This document shows positions 8,817-17,198 of a DNA stretch of 64,000 nucleotides, in pieces. This stretch comes from SAR202 cluster bacterium bin90 (GTDB lineage Bacteria > Chloroflexota > Dehalococcoidia > Lucifugimonadales > JADFKI01). The position numbers were made by a program, and so were the translations under genes. The first letter of the stretch is position 1; each line of letters opens with the position of its first letter. The stretch is from positions 28,179 to 92,178 of the forward strand of contig MPND01000014.1 of assembly GCA_002238855.1 (NCBI GenBank), written 5' to 3'. The notes beneath the pieces are model-generated. The model worked only from the letters and a program-made list of their open reading frames with translations. It was not told where the DNA came from and did no database searches.

Positions 8817-9569
8817 CTAGGTATCGCGGCGCATCATGCTGAAGCTCTGTGAAGTGGGACCCTTGTCGGGCTGAGTGGCTATGAATAGCGCCATAGGAAC
8901 GACATCCTCTGCCTCCTTCACCCATTCGCTGGTGATGGTGTTGACGCCGGTGCCTTCCCGTTCCCAGGAGGCGATTGCGCCTGGTGTCAAGACTGGGCCG
9001 GGAACGAGTTCGTTCACGCTGATGTTGTGCTCCCAGAGTTCCTGCGCGAGAACACGGGTAAGCATCCAGGAGCCAGCCTTGGCGCAGGCGTATGCGGAGG
9101 TGTTGGGGCGGCCATTGTGGCCGATGCCGGAGCCGATGGTGATCATCTTTCCGCCGCCGCGCTCCTTGAGATATGGGATAGCGCTCCTGGCTGTGAAGTA
9201 TGCGCCCTTCAGGTTGAGGTCTATGGTGGCAACCCAGCCCTCAGGGTCACTCTCAGCGATGGGACCGGCTCCTATATTTCCACCCGCATTTATGACAACG
9301 ATGTCGATGCCGCCGAATGCGTCGGCTGCTGCCTTGTTCATTCGCTCCACATCGTCGTAACTGGTCACGTCGGTCTGAACTGTGATTGCGTTTCCGCCTG
9401 CACTCCTGATTTCCTCGACAACTTCCTCGATTTCAGTGGTCGTGCGGGCGGCGCAGCAGACGGATGCACCCTCTGCAGCGTAGCCAATTGAGATCGCGCG
9501 TCCGATGCCCCTGCCTGCGCCTGTGATAACGGCAACTTTGCCCTCTAATCGGCGTTGTGAATCTGCCAT
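8817..9569 (-). CDS. Short-chain dehydrogenase/reductase (classical SDR)
   Basis: 250-residue NAD(P)-dependent oxidoreductase. Rossmann glycine motif ITGAGRGIGRAIS near residue 16, NAG-type motif INAGGNIG near 95, catalytic Ser in IGSGIGH, and Tyr/Lys in the YxxxK motif SAYACAKAG. The C-terminus has the PGPVLTPGA block. Length is typical for the family. Transcribed alone from a divergent promoter facing module A. Substrate cannot be told; closest in feel to 3-oxoacyl-ACP-reductase-like dehydrogenases. Confidence 0.9.
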   Translation of the reverse strand: MADSQRRLEGKVAVITGAGRGIGRAISIGYAAEGASVCCAARTTTEIEEVVEEIRSAGGNAITVQTDVTSYDDVERMNKAAADAFGGIDIVVINAGGNIGAGPIAESDPEGWVATIDLNLKGAYFTARSAIPYLKERGGGKMITIGSGIGHNGRPNTSAYACAKAGSWMLTRVLAQELWEHNISVNELVPGPVLTPGAIASWEREGTGVNTITSEWVKEAEDVVPMALFIATQPDKGPTSQSFSMMRRDT

Positions 9570-9612
9570 GTTGTACTTTACCTCCAGCCATATTGGTCGG
9601 TGTGATGGGAAG

Positions 9613-9641
9613 ATTATAGTGGCGGCTGAAATTGATGTACA
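9613..9641 (-). promoter_or_regulatory. Promoter of the SDR gene
   Basis: Minus-strand TGTACA (9636-9641), 17-base spacer, perfect TATAAT (9613-9618), 44 bases before the SDR start. It is back to back with the promoter at 9670-9698. Confidence 0.6.
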
Positions 9642-9669
9642 GAATAGGTATTTTCGCAGAATTTGGGGT

Positions 9670-9698
9670 TTGACACGCTGTAATTCCGTTCATATACT
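9670..9698 (+). promoter_or_regulatory. Strong sigma-70-type promoter of DUF1800/DUF1501/NHL module A
   Basis: Perfect TTGACA (9670-9675), 17-base spacer and TATACT (9693-9698). The transcript would have a leader of about 105 bases before the DUF1800 ATG at 9812, which is preceded by GGCAGGAGG. Confidence 0.8.
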
Positions 9699-9811
9699 GA
9701 CATTGAGTAATTGGGGTGGAAACGTAACCGCAATTAGACTGGTAAGAGCGTAGATTACGATCGATTAAATGACTCTTCGGAATGGACGCACATCAGGCAG
9801 GAGGTAGCTGA

Positions 9812-11218
9812 ATGGCCCACAAAGATGACATTGCGTTGATGGCACATTTGATGCGACGCGCCGGCTTCGGGGCGACGCGAGACCAACTGGAAAAGTATGT
9901 TGCTCAAGGCTATGAGGCGACCGTGGAAGAACTGCTTCATCCGGAGGCGCAGGAGCCTGTGGATAGGTTTGAATTGCTGCGCTACCATCCGTGGTCCTGG
10001 AAGCCGGGGACGATTCAGGGCACGGGCCATGCGACCTGGCTCTATCATATGATCAACACGAATGCTCCGCTGCAGGAGAAGATGGCAGTCTTCTGGCACG
10101 GCATCTTCGCGACAGGCGTCTCGAAGGTGGATCACTGGGACGAAATCCTTGACATGATTGACATGCTCCGCGAGAAGGGCATGGGCAACTACAAGGATAT
10201 CCTGATGGCGATTGCCCAGGACCCGGCGATGATCTACTGGCTGGACAATAACGAGAACCACGCGGACGCTCCGAACGAGAACTGGGGCCGCGAGCTTCTC
10301 GAACTGTTCAGCATGGGGCAGGGCAACTATACCGAGACCGATGTATTCGAGTGCTCCCGCGCGTTTACAGGCTGGACGATTACACCGAAGCTTCCGCGCT
10401 TCCCGATGGGACGCTTCGACTGGTACTTCGAGTACCGCGAGGACGATCATGACGAGGGCGAGAAGTCCTTCCTCGGCTATACGGGTAACTTCAATGGCGA
10501 GGACATAATCGACATCATCTGCCAGCAACCCGCGACACCCCGCTTCATCGCGCGCCACCTGTACAACTTCTTCGTGGCGGATGAGGCGCAGGTTCCGGCG
10601 TGGCAGAATGTACCGCCGGTGGATCCGGATGCAATCAAGACGCTTTCGGACGCCTTCGTTGATTCCGAGTACGACATGACGGCAGTGCTGCGAGTGCTGT
10701 TCAACTCCGACTTCTTCAAGGATGCTCGCTTCAGCCGAATCAAGAGTCCCGTCGAGGTCGTGGTGAATACGCTGCGCTTCGTGGGCGGGCATGAGTTCCC
10801 GGCGCCGGGTATTGGCAACCTGGGCAGGCAGATGGGCTATATGGGCCAGGAAGTGCTGAACCCGCCGAGTGTGGAGGGCTGGCATACGGGACGTGAGTGG
10901 ATCAACAGCGGTTCGCTGATGCGGCGCATCAACTTCGTTGCTGACTTGGTGGGCGACACATCGCTTCCGGGCGTTCAGTCCATCGTCGGTAGGCTTCAGG
11001 ATGCGGGCGATGTCTCGACGGGCGAGTTTGTGGACACATGCCTCGACCTGATGGGGCCGCTGGACCTTGCCTCTGCAACGCGGCAGGAGCTTATCGATCA
11101 CGCTGACCTTGACGGCGACCTGAAGTGGGGCAGTGACGAGGAGAACGAATTCGCTACGATGCGCGTCAGCGAGATGCTTCAGCTGATCGTATCGCTGAGG
11201 GACTACCAGTACGCCTAA
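9812..11218 (+). CDS. DUF1800 family protein, module A
   Basis: 468-residue DUF1800 protein; biochemical role unknown. Typical blocks are present: HLMRRAGFGATRDQL at the N-terminus, MAVFWHGIFATG, NENWGRELLELFSMG, ECSRAFTGWTI, RFIARHLYNFFVADE, VLFNSDFFKD, and the NPPSVEGWHTGREWI block. No signal peptide is visible: it starts MAHKDDIALMAHLMRRA. It is followed 65 bases later by DUF1501, its constant partner in bacteria, then by two NHL proteins. A paralogue at 34492 heads module B. That the two proteins act together is inferred from repeated adjacency. Confidence 0.92.
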   Translation: MAHKDDIALMAHLMRRAGFGATRDQLEKYVAQGYEATVEELLHPEAQEPVDRFELLRYHPWSWKPGTIQGTGHATWLYHMINTNAPLQEKMAVFWHGIFATGVSKVDHWDEILDMIDMLREKGMGNYKDILMAIAQDPAMIYWLDNNENHADAPNENWGRELLELFSMGQGNYTETDVFECSRAFTGWTITPKLPRFPMGRFDWYFEYREDDHDEGEKSFLGYTGNFNGEDIIDIICQQPATPRFIARHLYNFFVADEAQVPAWQNVPPVDPDAIKTLSDAFVDSEYDMTAVLRVLFNSDFFKDARFSRIKSPVEVVVNTLRFVGGHEFPAPGIGNLGRQMGYMGQEVLNPPSVEGWHTGREWINSGSLMRRINFVADLVGDTSLPGVQSIVGRLQDAGDVSTGEFVDTCLDLMGPLDLASATRQELIDHADLDGDLKWGSDEENEFATMRVSEMLQLIVSLRDYQYA

Positions 11219-11283
11219 ACAGGCGCATATCAAAGACATAACAGACTAAGACATAACAGGCTGAGACTTAGGGGGAATTAAAG

Positions 11284-12417
11284 ATGACGACAGCGCAGAA
11301 AGACCCGGTCGTGGTGGTTGTGCAGCTTTCGGGCGGTAACGACTACCTGAATACGGTGATTCCGTACAACAACGAGATCTACTACGACAATCGCCCGACG
11401 GTCGGGATTCCGCAGGAGCAGGTGCTTCACCTCAACGACGAGATCGGGCTGCATCCTCAGATGGGCGCCATCCGCGACCTGTACAATCAGGGCAATGTCG
11501 CCATCGTACATGGCGTGGGCTACGAGAATTCTCCGCGCTCACACTTCCGCTCGATGGACATCTGGCACACCTGCGAGCCGGACGATGTTGGCACAGAGGG
11601 CTGGCTGGGCAAGGTCATCCAGAACATTGACCCCAACAAGGAGAATGTTGTAACGGGCGTGAGCTTCGGGCCGAGCATGTTCCGCGCGATGGCGGTTCCG
11701 GGCGTGCCGGTTGCATGCGTCGAGGACCTGAACAACTATGGCTTGATGCCCGGTATCAACGCCGAGGAGCAGCGGCAGAAGATCCTGAACAGGTTCTCGC
11801 GGCTGTACGGGCAGGCAATCGGGCGAGGGCCTGTCATGGAGTTCCTCGGGCAGACCGGTCTGGACGCATTGCAGGGCGCGGACATCCTGAAGGTCGCGCC
11901 GGAGCGCTACTCGTCAGACATCGAGTACGCGGACACTACGCTTGCGAAGAAGCTCAAGGGCATCGCGCAGGTACACATGGCAGGGCTTGGGTCGCGCGTC
12001 TTCTACTGCGACCACGGCAGCTTCGACTCGCATGCGGGTCAGCCGAACATGCTCGCCGGCCTGTGGGACGATCTCTCGACCGCGATCAACGACTTCTTCG
12101 ACGACCTGCGAGCACACGATGCTTCCGACAATGTGGTCATGGTGCTCTTCTCCGAATTCGGACGGCGCACCCATGACAACGGCTCGGGCACCGATCACGG
12201 CGCAGCGGGCGCAGTCATGGTCATCGGCGACAATGTGAAGGGTGGAGAGTACGGCGAGTACCCGTCGCTCCGGCCCGAGGACCTGGAGCAGGGCGATGTG
12301 GTCCCCAATGTCGATTTCCGCAGCATCTATTCCACGCTGGTCGAGGACTGGATGAAGATGGACTCCAAGGAGATCGTAGGCGGGCAGTTCGAGAAACTCG
12401 GATTCATCGCCAACTAG
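11284..12417 (+). CDS. DUF1501 family protein (alkaline-phosphatase-like fold), module A
   Basis: 377-residue DUF1501 protein. Family blocks: VVVQLSGGNDYLNTV at the start, HGVGYENSPRSHFRSMDIWHT, DHGSFDSHAGQ, FSEFGRRTHDNGSGTDHG and a C-terminal WMKMDSKEIV. The His/Asp-rich blocks are those expected to bind metal in the alkaline-phosphatase/sulfatase-like superfamily. Many DUF1501 proteins begin with a Tat signal, but here the catalytic-domain strand begins about ten residues from the start, so it is probably cytoplasmic. Start supported by an upstream GGGGG-rich ribosome site. Paralogue at 37683. Confidence 0.92.
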   Translation: MTTAQKDPVVVVVQLSGGNDYLNTVIPYNNEIYYDNRPTVGIPQEQVLHLNDEIGLHPQMGAIRDLYNQGNVAIVHGVGYENSPRSHFRSMDIWHTCEPDDVGTEGWLGKVIQNIDPNKENVVTGVSFGPSMFRAMAVPGVPVACVEDLNNYGLMPGINAEEQRQKILNRFSRLYGQAIGRGPVMEFLGQTGLDALQGADILKVAPERYSSDIEYADTTLAKKLKGIAQVHMAGLGSRVFYCDHGSFDSHAGQPNMLAGLWDDLSTAINDFFDDLRAHDASDNVVMVLFSEFGRRTHDNGSGTDHGAAGAVMVIGDNVKGGEYGEYPSLRPEDLEQGDVVPNVDFRSIYSTLVEDWMKMDSKEIVGGQFEKLGFIAN

Positions 12418-12511
12418 ATTGTCATATCGTAGGAGGGCAGTCGCACGTCTGGTGAGTCAAGTGGTTTGACGAACCGAAGACTGAATCTCCGAGTAGTAGG
12501 GAGCAGAATAT

Positions 12512-13546
12512 ATGCTGACCACAGTAGCTAAGGGACGCACTTACGACTTCAGCCACGCGGTTGGCGGCCTTTATATGCCGCAACCCATCGGCGTCGCCGC
12601 CGGAGAAGGCGACACGGTTTATGTGTTGAGCCGGCAGTACGAGCAGATCCTGGATGTTCCTTGGAACAAGACTGCTACCGCCGCGCAGGTGAACCGATTC
12701 ACCGTACCGACGACCCCAGGGGACGAAGAGTTCCTGGGACGCTTCAGCAAGTACGGTGACGGCGAAGGCGAGCTTATCTGGCCGAGCGGAATCGCGCTCG
12801 ACGCCGACGAGAACATGTACATCGCGGACGAGTGGATGAACAGGGTATCCGTCTTCAACAAGGACGGAGAATTGCTCAAGATCTGGGGATCGGGAGGCAG
12901 CGGAGAAGGCGAGCTTAACAAGCCGTCGGGTATCGCGCTCGATTCGGGCGGAGTCGTCTATGTCGTGGACAGCCTGAACCACCGCGTGCAGAAGTTCACC
13001 AAGGACGGCGAGTACATAGCACAGTTCGGCGGACATGGTGATGGCGAGGGCGAATTCGATACGCCCTGGGGCGTTACCTGCGATGACGATGACAACGTGT
13101 ATGTCGCGGACCACAAGAACCACCGCGTGCAGAAGTTCGATGCGGACGGCAACTATGTCCTGTCTTTCGGCAGCTATGGCAAGGGTAGGGGGCAACTCAA
13201 CCGCCCCAGCGCTGTCGCAGTTGACCCGGACGGCGATGTGTATGCGTGCGACTGGGGCAACAACCGGGTGCAGATTTACGCGCCGGACGGCACCTTTGTC
13301 ACAAGCTTACTCGGGGACGCGCAGCAGATGGCGAAGTGGCACCAGGAACAGGTGGACGCGAACATTGACGTAATCAAGGCGCGGCGGCGAGTCTATACGC
13401 TCGAACCGGAGTGGCGCTTTGCCATGCCGACGGGCATCACATTCGACAGGGCGAAGTCAAGGCTGCTCGTAACTGACACGCAGCGCGGACGCCTGCAGAT
13501 ATATACCAAGGTGAGCGGCTACATGGAGGCTCAGTTCAACCTGTAG
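12512..13546 (+). CDS. NHL-repeat beta-propeller protein, module A, copy 1
   Basis: 344-residue protein made of tandem NHL blades. Repeated units such as PSGIALD...VYVVDSLNHRVQKF, PWGVTCDDD..VYVADHKNHRVQKF and PSAVAVDPDGDVYACDWGNNRVQIY are visible, about 47 residues apart, giving a roughly six-bladed propeller. A conserved non-repeat insert (GDAQQMAKWHQEQVDAN) lies before the last blade. There is no signal peptide. NHL propellers bind proteins, peptides or RNA, or act as lyases; the role here is unknown. Its neighbour at 13803 is a close paralogue, and a third copy is in module B. Confidence 0.9.
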   Translation: MLTTVAKGRTYDFSHAVGGLYMPQPIGVAAGEGDTVYVLSRQYEQILDVPWNKTATAAQVNRFTVPTTPGDEEFLGRFSKYGDGEGELIWPSGIALDADENMYIADEWMNRVSVFNKDGELLKIWGSGGSGEGELNKPSGIALDSGGVVYVVDSLNHRVQKFTKDGEYIAQFGGHGDGEGEFDTPWGVTCDDDDNVYVADHKNHRVQKFDADGNYVLSFGSYGKGRGQLNRPSAVAVDPDGDVYACDWGNNRVQIYAPDGTFVTSLLGDAQQMAKWHQEQVDANIDVIKARRRVYTLEPEWRFAMPTGITFDRAKSRLLVTDTQRGRLQIYTKVSGYMEAQFNL

Positions 13547-13630
13547 GAATTCGCTGCCAGACCGCGCACCGGATTCCTGCCGCCTCGGAACCGCAAGGCA
13601 AGTAATACGGTGTGCAACTAAAGCAAAATA

Positions 13631-13685
13631 ACGACCTGCATTCACGGGTGATTTTTTGATCATCTTGCCTGTGAGTGCAGGTCGT
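13631..13685. repeat. Long imperfect inverted repeat (hairpin) between NHL genes
   Basis: Perfect 10-base outer arms ACGACCTGCA / TGCAGGTCGT continue inward through wobble pairs for about 18 base pairs, enclosing an AT-rich loop with its own small GGTGAT/ATCATC stem. The space 13547-13802 holds this plus a second small palindrome, GCTGGTG-T-CACCAGC at 13743-13757. It could be a terminator, a leader structure for the second NHL gene, or a small mobile-element scar. No clear T-tract follows on the plus strand. Confidence 0.6.
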
Positions 13686-13802
13686 AGTGTTTATGGAGGG
13701 AGGTGAGGCCTATAAGAACGTCCAAAACAGATCGCTGAGATCGCTGGTGTCACCAGCATGCGTGGGTCCCTTTGGCATTTAGTCATAATTTGGGGGGCAG
13801 AA

Positions 13803-14831
13803 GTGCTTACAACGGTAGCAGCGGGACGCGTTTTTGATTTCAGCCATGCGGTGGGCGGCTTGGAGATGCCCCAACCCATCGCTTCCGCCTGTGGCTCAGG
13901 CGATACAATATATGTGCTTAACCGTCAGTTTGAAGAGATTCTTGATGTGCCCTGGAACAAGGCAGCACTCTACGCGGAAGTATGTTCGTTCAGTATGCCA
14001 TCTATCGCCGGCACGGAAGTGTACCTCGGTACATTCGGCAGGTACGGGGATGGAGACGGCGAACTGATCTGGCCTGTCGGCATCGCTATCGATTCCGATG
14101 AGAACATCTACATTGCCGACGAGTGGATGAATCGAATCTCCATATTCTCTAATTCCGGTGTTTTCCAGAATAGTTGGAGTACGCAGCGAGAAGCCGGACC
14201 TGGTCGGACATCGGGCTTGGCCATTGACCTCAATGATGATGTCTATGTTTCGGACAGCGTGAATCACCGCGTATGCAAGTTTACGAATGATGGCGAGTAC
14301 ATCCTGCAATTCGGCAGTTTCGGCCATGGGCCCGGTGAGCTGAACGCTCCATGGGGTGTAGCCGTGGATGACGATGGGAATACGTACATTGCCGACCATA
14401 AGAATCACCGTGTGCAGAAGTTCGATGCCGATGGTGAGTTCGTCGCATCGTTTGGCAGTTATGGGAGGGGCAAGAGGCATCTCAACAGACCGAGCGATGT
14501 TGCTGTTGACCCGGACGGAGATGTCTATGTCTGCGACTGGGGTAACGACCGCGTTCAGGTCTTTGAGCGGGGCGGCAGATTCATCGCCAGTCTCATTGGG
14601 GATGCGCAGCAGATGGCGAAGGGGCACCAGATTCAGGTGGACGCCAACCCGGATGTCCTGAAGGCGCGCCGGCGAGTCTATACGCCAGAACCTGAGTGGC
14701 GCTTCGCCATGCCTACGGGCGTTACCTTCGATGTTGCGAACTCTCGACTTATAGTCGCGGACACGCAGCGAGCGCGTGTGCAGATTTACAATAAGGTTAA
14801 TGATTATTTGGATGCGCAATTCAACCTGTAG
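13803..14831 (+). CDS. NHL-repeat beta-propeller protein, module A, copy 2
   Basis: 342-residue paralogue of the preceding NHL protein, sharing the N-terminus (LTTVA-GR-(Y/F)DFSHAVGG), the blade motifs VYVSDSVNHRVCKF, TYIADHKNHRVQKF and VYVCDWGNDRVQVF, the GDAQQMAKGHQIQVDAN insert and the C-terminal DAQFNL. The start is GTG at 13803, chosen because it aligns with copy 1 and has GGGGGG just upstream; the frame is open to an ATG at 13758 but that extension has no match in copy 1. The tandem arrangement indicates local duplication followed by divergence. No export signal. Confidence 0.88.
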   Translation: MLTTVAAGRVFDFSHAVGGLEMPQPIASACGSGDTIYVLNRQFEEILDVPWNKAALYAEVCSFSMPSIAGTEVYLGTFGRYGDGDGELIWPVGIAIDSDENIYIADEWMNRISIFSNSGVFQNSWSTQREAGPGRTSGLAIDLNDDVYVSDSVNHRVCKFTNDGEYILQFGSFGHGPGELNAPWGVAVDDDGNTYIADHKNHRVQKFDADGEFVASFGSYGRGKRHLNRPSDVAVDPDGDVYVCDWGNDRVQVFERGGRFIASLIGDAQQMAKGHQIQVDANPDVLKARRRVYTPEPEWRFAMPTGVTFDVANSRLIVADTQRARVQIYNKVNDYLDAQFNL

Positions 14832-14906
14832 GAGTAAGCACTTGATAGACGAGACGCAGGTTGGCGCTGGGCGCGGAAGTTGCTGAGTGCGATTCAGGAG
14901 GACATT

Positions 14907-15335
14907 GTGGGCGAAAACGGCTATAAGGCAAACATCATCCCCGGTATGCGCTACCGAGACGCGCACGCCGCCATCGAGTGGCTTTGCGAAGTGCTTGGGT
15001 TCGAGCGCCGGATGGTCGTGCCGGACGGCGAGGGAGGCGTGGCGCACGCTGAGCTTACGCTCGGCGGCGGGATGATAATGCTCGGTTCCGACCAAGGCAA
15101 TGCCGATGACTTTGTCGTTGCGCCCACTCCGGATGGAACACTGACGCAGAACGCTTACATCGTAGTCAGCGAAATCGAAGCCGCTTACGAGCGGGCTAAG
15201 GATGCGGGCGCCAACATCGTCTCGGAGTTGGAGGAGCAGCACTACGGGGGAAGCCTGTTCTCAGTGCGAGACCCTGAAGGACAGTTGTGGCATCTTGGCT
15301 CCTATGATCCCTGGGCGGAGCAGGAGAGCGGCTGA
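14907..15335 (+). CDS. VOC/glyoxalase-superfamily protein
   Basis: 142-residue protein of the vicinal-oxygen-chelate fold, PhnB/glyoxalase-like. It shows MRYRDAHAAIEWLCEVLGFERR, a central HAELTLGGGMIMLGS, AYIVVSEIEAAYERAKDAGA and the closing FSVRDPEGQLWHLGSYDPW, the usual two beta-alpha-beta-beta-beta modules. Start is GTG at 14907, set by a perfect AGGAGG at 14896-14901; an in-frame TTG at 14880 lacks a ribosome site. It follows the NHL pair by 75 bases and precedes a hairpin terminator, so it ends the module A transcript. Substrate unknown. Confidence 0.85.
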   Translation: MGENGYKANIIPGMRYRDAHAAIEWLCEVLGFERRMVVPDGEGGVAHAELTLGGGMIMLGSDQGNADDFVVAPTPDGTLTQNAYIVVSEIEAAYERAKDAGANIVSELEEQHYGGSLFSVRDPEGQLWHLGSYDPWAEQESG

Positions 15336-15371
15336 ACGGAGATCTGAAGAATTCGGACTGAGCAATAAGAT

Positions 15372-15403
15372 GTCGGGGGCTGGTGAAAATGCCAGTCCCC
15401 GAT
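15372..15403 (+). terminator. Hairpin terminator candidate after module A
   Basis: Twelve-base stem GTCGGGGGCTGG / CCAGTCCCCGAT (two wobble pairs) with an 8-base loop, followed by CTGTTTG. The T-tract is weak, so termination may be partial. Confidence 0.5.
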
Positions 15404-15415
15404 CTGTTTGCGGCA

Positions 15416-15443
15416 TTGACATTTCGGAGCGTTCTGGCATACC
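15416..15443 (+). promoter_or_regulatory. Weak promoter candidate for the tandem sulfatases
   Basis: Perfect TTGACA (15416-15421) with CATACC 16 bases downstream, 44 bases before the sulfatase ATG. The -10 box is poor. Confidence 0.35.
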
Positions 15444-15487
15444 TTCAACGCGAAATTGACGGCTGAATTCGTTATGGGAGTATACCA

Positions 15488-17152
15488 ATGACCACGCAAT
15501 CCAACGCTCGCCCTAATATCATTGTCTGCCTTGTTGACGACCTGGGATTTTCGGACATTGGATGCTATGGCTCAGAGATCCGCACGCCCAACCTCGATCG
15601 CATGGGCAACAACGGGTTGCGCTTCACACAGATGTACAATGCCGCGCGTTGCTGTCCTTCGAGGGCTGCACTGTTGACGGGGCTGTATCCGCACCAAGCG
15701 GGTGTGGGCCATATGGTGCAAAACTACGGCAGTCCGGGGTACCAAGGGTATCTGAGTGACAGCAGCGTGACGGTTGCTGAGGTGCTGCGCACGGCTGGCT
15801 ATCGCACGCTGATGAGCGGCAAGTGGCATGTGGGTGGCCACTACCACCCGCCTGTGCCTGAGGAGGGCTGGGATGCAGGTTCGCCGGGTCGCCCTACGCC
15901 GCGTCAGCGCGGCTTCGACAGGTTCTTTGGCATTCTGGGCGGCTATGGCTCGCTGTTCAACCCGTTCTCGATGATGCTGGACGACACGCCTATCAACGCC
16001 GAGACGGCGGACTTCTACTTCACTGACGCCGTCACCGATCACGCGCTGCAGATGATCGACGAAACCCCGGCTGAGCAGCCGTTCTATCTCTACCTGTCAT
16101 ACACCGCTCCGCACTGGCCGCTGCATGCGCGGGACGAGGATATTGCCAAGTACGAGGGCGTCTATCGCGGTGGATGGGACTCGCTGCGAACGGCTCGCCA
16201 CGAAGAGATGAAGGGTATGGGCATACTGGACTCCAAATGGGATATTAGCCCACGTGATGTGGATGCACCACCTTGGCCGGAGGCGTCTTACCAGGACTGG
16301 GAAGACCTGCGTATGGCGGTCTATGCGGCGATGATCGACCGCGTTGACCAGGGAATCGGGCAGATAATGAGCAAGCTGGAGCAGACAGGGCAGGCGGATA
16401 ACACGCTGTTCATGTTCTTGTCGGACAATGGTGGGGATGCCGAGCTTTTCATGGAGGACACGGATATTCCGGTGCCGTCGGTGTTTGCCATTCCAACGGT
16501 AGATGGCAGACAGACGAGAGTCGGCAACATTCCTGATCTGAGGCCCGGTGGCGCGGACACGTTCATGAGCTACGACCTGCCGTGGGCGAACGCGAGCAAC
16601 ACGCCGTTCCGCCTGTTCAAGCGGTGGATTCACGAGGGAGGCGTCTCCACGCCGTTCATAATGCACTGGCCCGATCGCATCAAGCAGTCCGGCATCATCA
16701 ACTCGCCGGCGTACATATCTGATATAACGGCGACATGCATCGCCGCGGCAGGCGCAACATATCCTACGGAGAACAACGGTAACAGCATCACGCCACTTGA
16801 AGGCGAGAGCTTCCTGTCGGTTGCGGACGGGCAGCAATGGAGCCGCGAAGCGCCGATATTCTGGGAGCATGAGGGCAACCGCGCCGTCCGTGTTGGCGAG
16901 TGGAAGCTCGTAGCCGAACACGACGGGCCGTGGGAGCTGTACAACATGGATGAGGATCGCACCGAACTGAACGACCTTGCGGCGGGCGATGCTGACAGGG
17001 TGAGGCAGATGGCTGCGCTGTGGCAGGGCTGGGCGGACAGAGCGAATGTGGTGCCATGGCCCGCGAACCCGGTATTTCCCGGCTTCAGGATGATGGGCAG
17101 GAACGCACATATTGCGGGGGCGCCATCGATGCCGACGCCCGCCGATGGGTAG
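15488..17152 (+). CDS. Type I sulfatase (formylglycine-dependent), tandem copy 1
   Basis: 554-residue sulfatase that would hydrolyse sulfate esters. N-terminal metal site VDDLGFSDIGCYGS (D17, D18), sulfatase signature CCPSRAALLTG with C55 as the residue to be converted to formylglycine, then SGKWHVGG, the FDRFFG block and FLSDNGGD near residue 310. C-terminal WKLVAEHDGPWELYNMDEDRTELNDLA is typical of arylsulfatase A-like enzymes. No signal peptide: cytoplasmic, unlike many polysaccharide sulfatases. The next gene is a close paralogue. The formylglycine-generating enzyme is not in the window. Substrate unknown. Confidence 0.93.
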   Translation: MTTQSNARPNIIVCLVDDLGFSDIGCYGSEIRTPNLDRMGNNGLRFTQMYNAARCCPSRAALLTGLYPHQAGVGHMVQNYGSPGYQGYLSDSSVTVAEVLRTAGYRTLMSGKWHVGGHYHPPVPEEGWDAGSPGRPTPRQRGFDRFFGILGGYGSLFNPFSMMLDDTPINAETADFYFTDAVTDHALQMIDETPAEQPFYLYLSYTAPHWPLHARDEDIAKYEGVYRGGWDSLRTARHEEMKGMGILDSKWDISPRDVDAPPWPEASYQDWEDLRMAVYAAMIDRVDQGIGQIMSKLEQTGQADNTLFMFLSDNGGDAELFMEDTDIPVPSVFAIPTVDGRQTRVGNIPDLRPGGADTFMSYDLPWANASNTPFRLFKRWIHEGGVSTPFIMHWPDRIKQSGIINSPAYISDITATCIAAAGATYPTENNGNSITPLEGESFLSVADGQQWSREAPIFWEHEGNRAVRVGEWKLVAEHDGPWELYNMDEDRTELNDLAAGDADRVRQMAALWQGWADRANVVPWPANPVFPGFRMMGRNAHIAGAPSMPTPADG

Positions 17153-17198
17153 CCATAGCAATGCCCTGTTGCAAGTCGTTGAGACGGAGAGGAAATGT

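Noticed and set aside
9755..11239. Long open frame antisense to the DUF1800 gene, about 494 codons.
   Set aside because: It mirrors the codon pattern of the plus-strand gene, is rich in His/Arg/Leu with no recognisable domain, and the sense protein is clearly real. The same applies to long antisense frames at 13896-15242 and 16097-17161.
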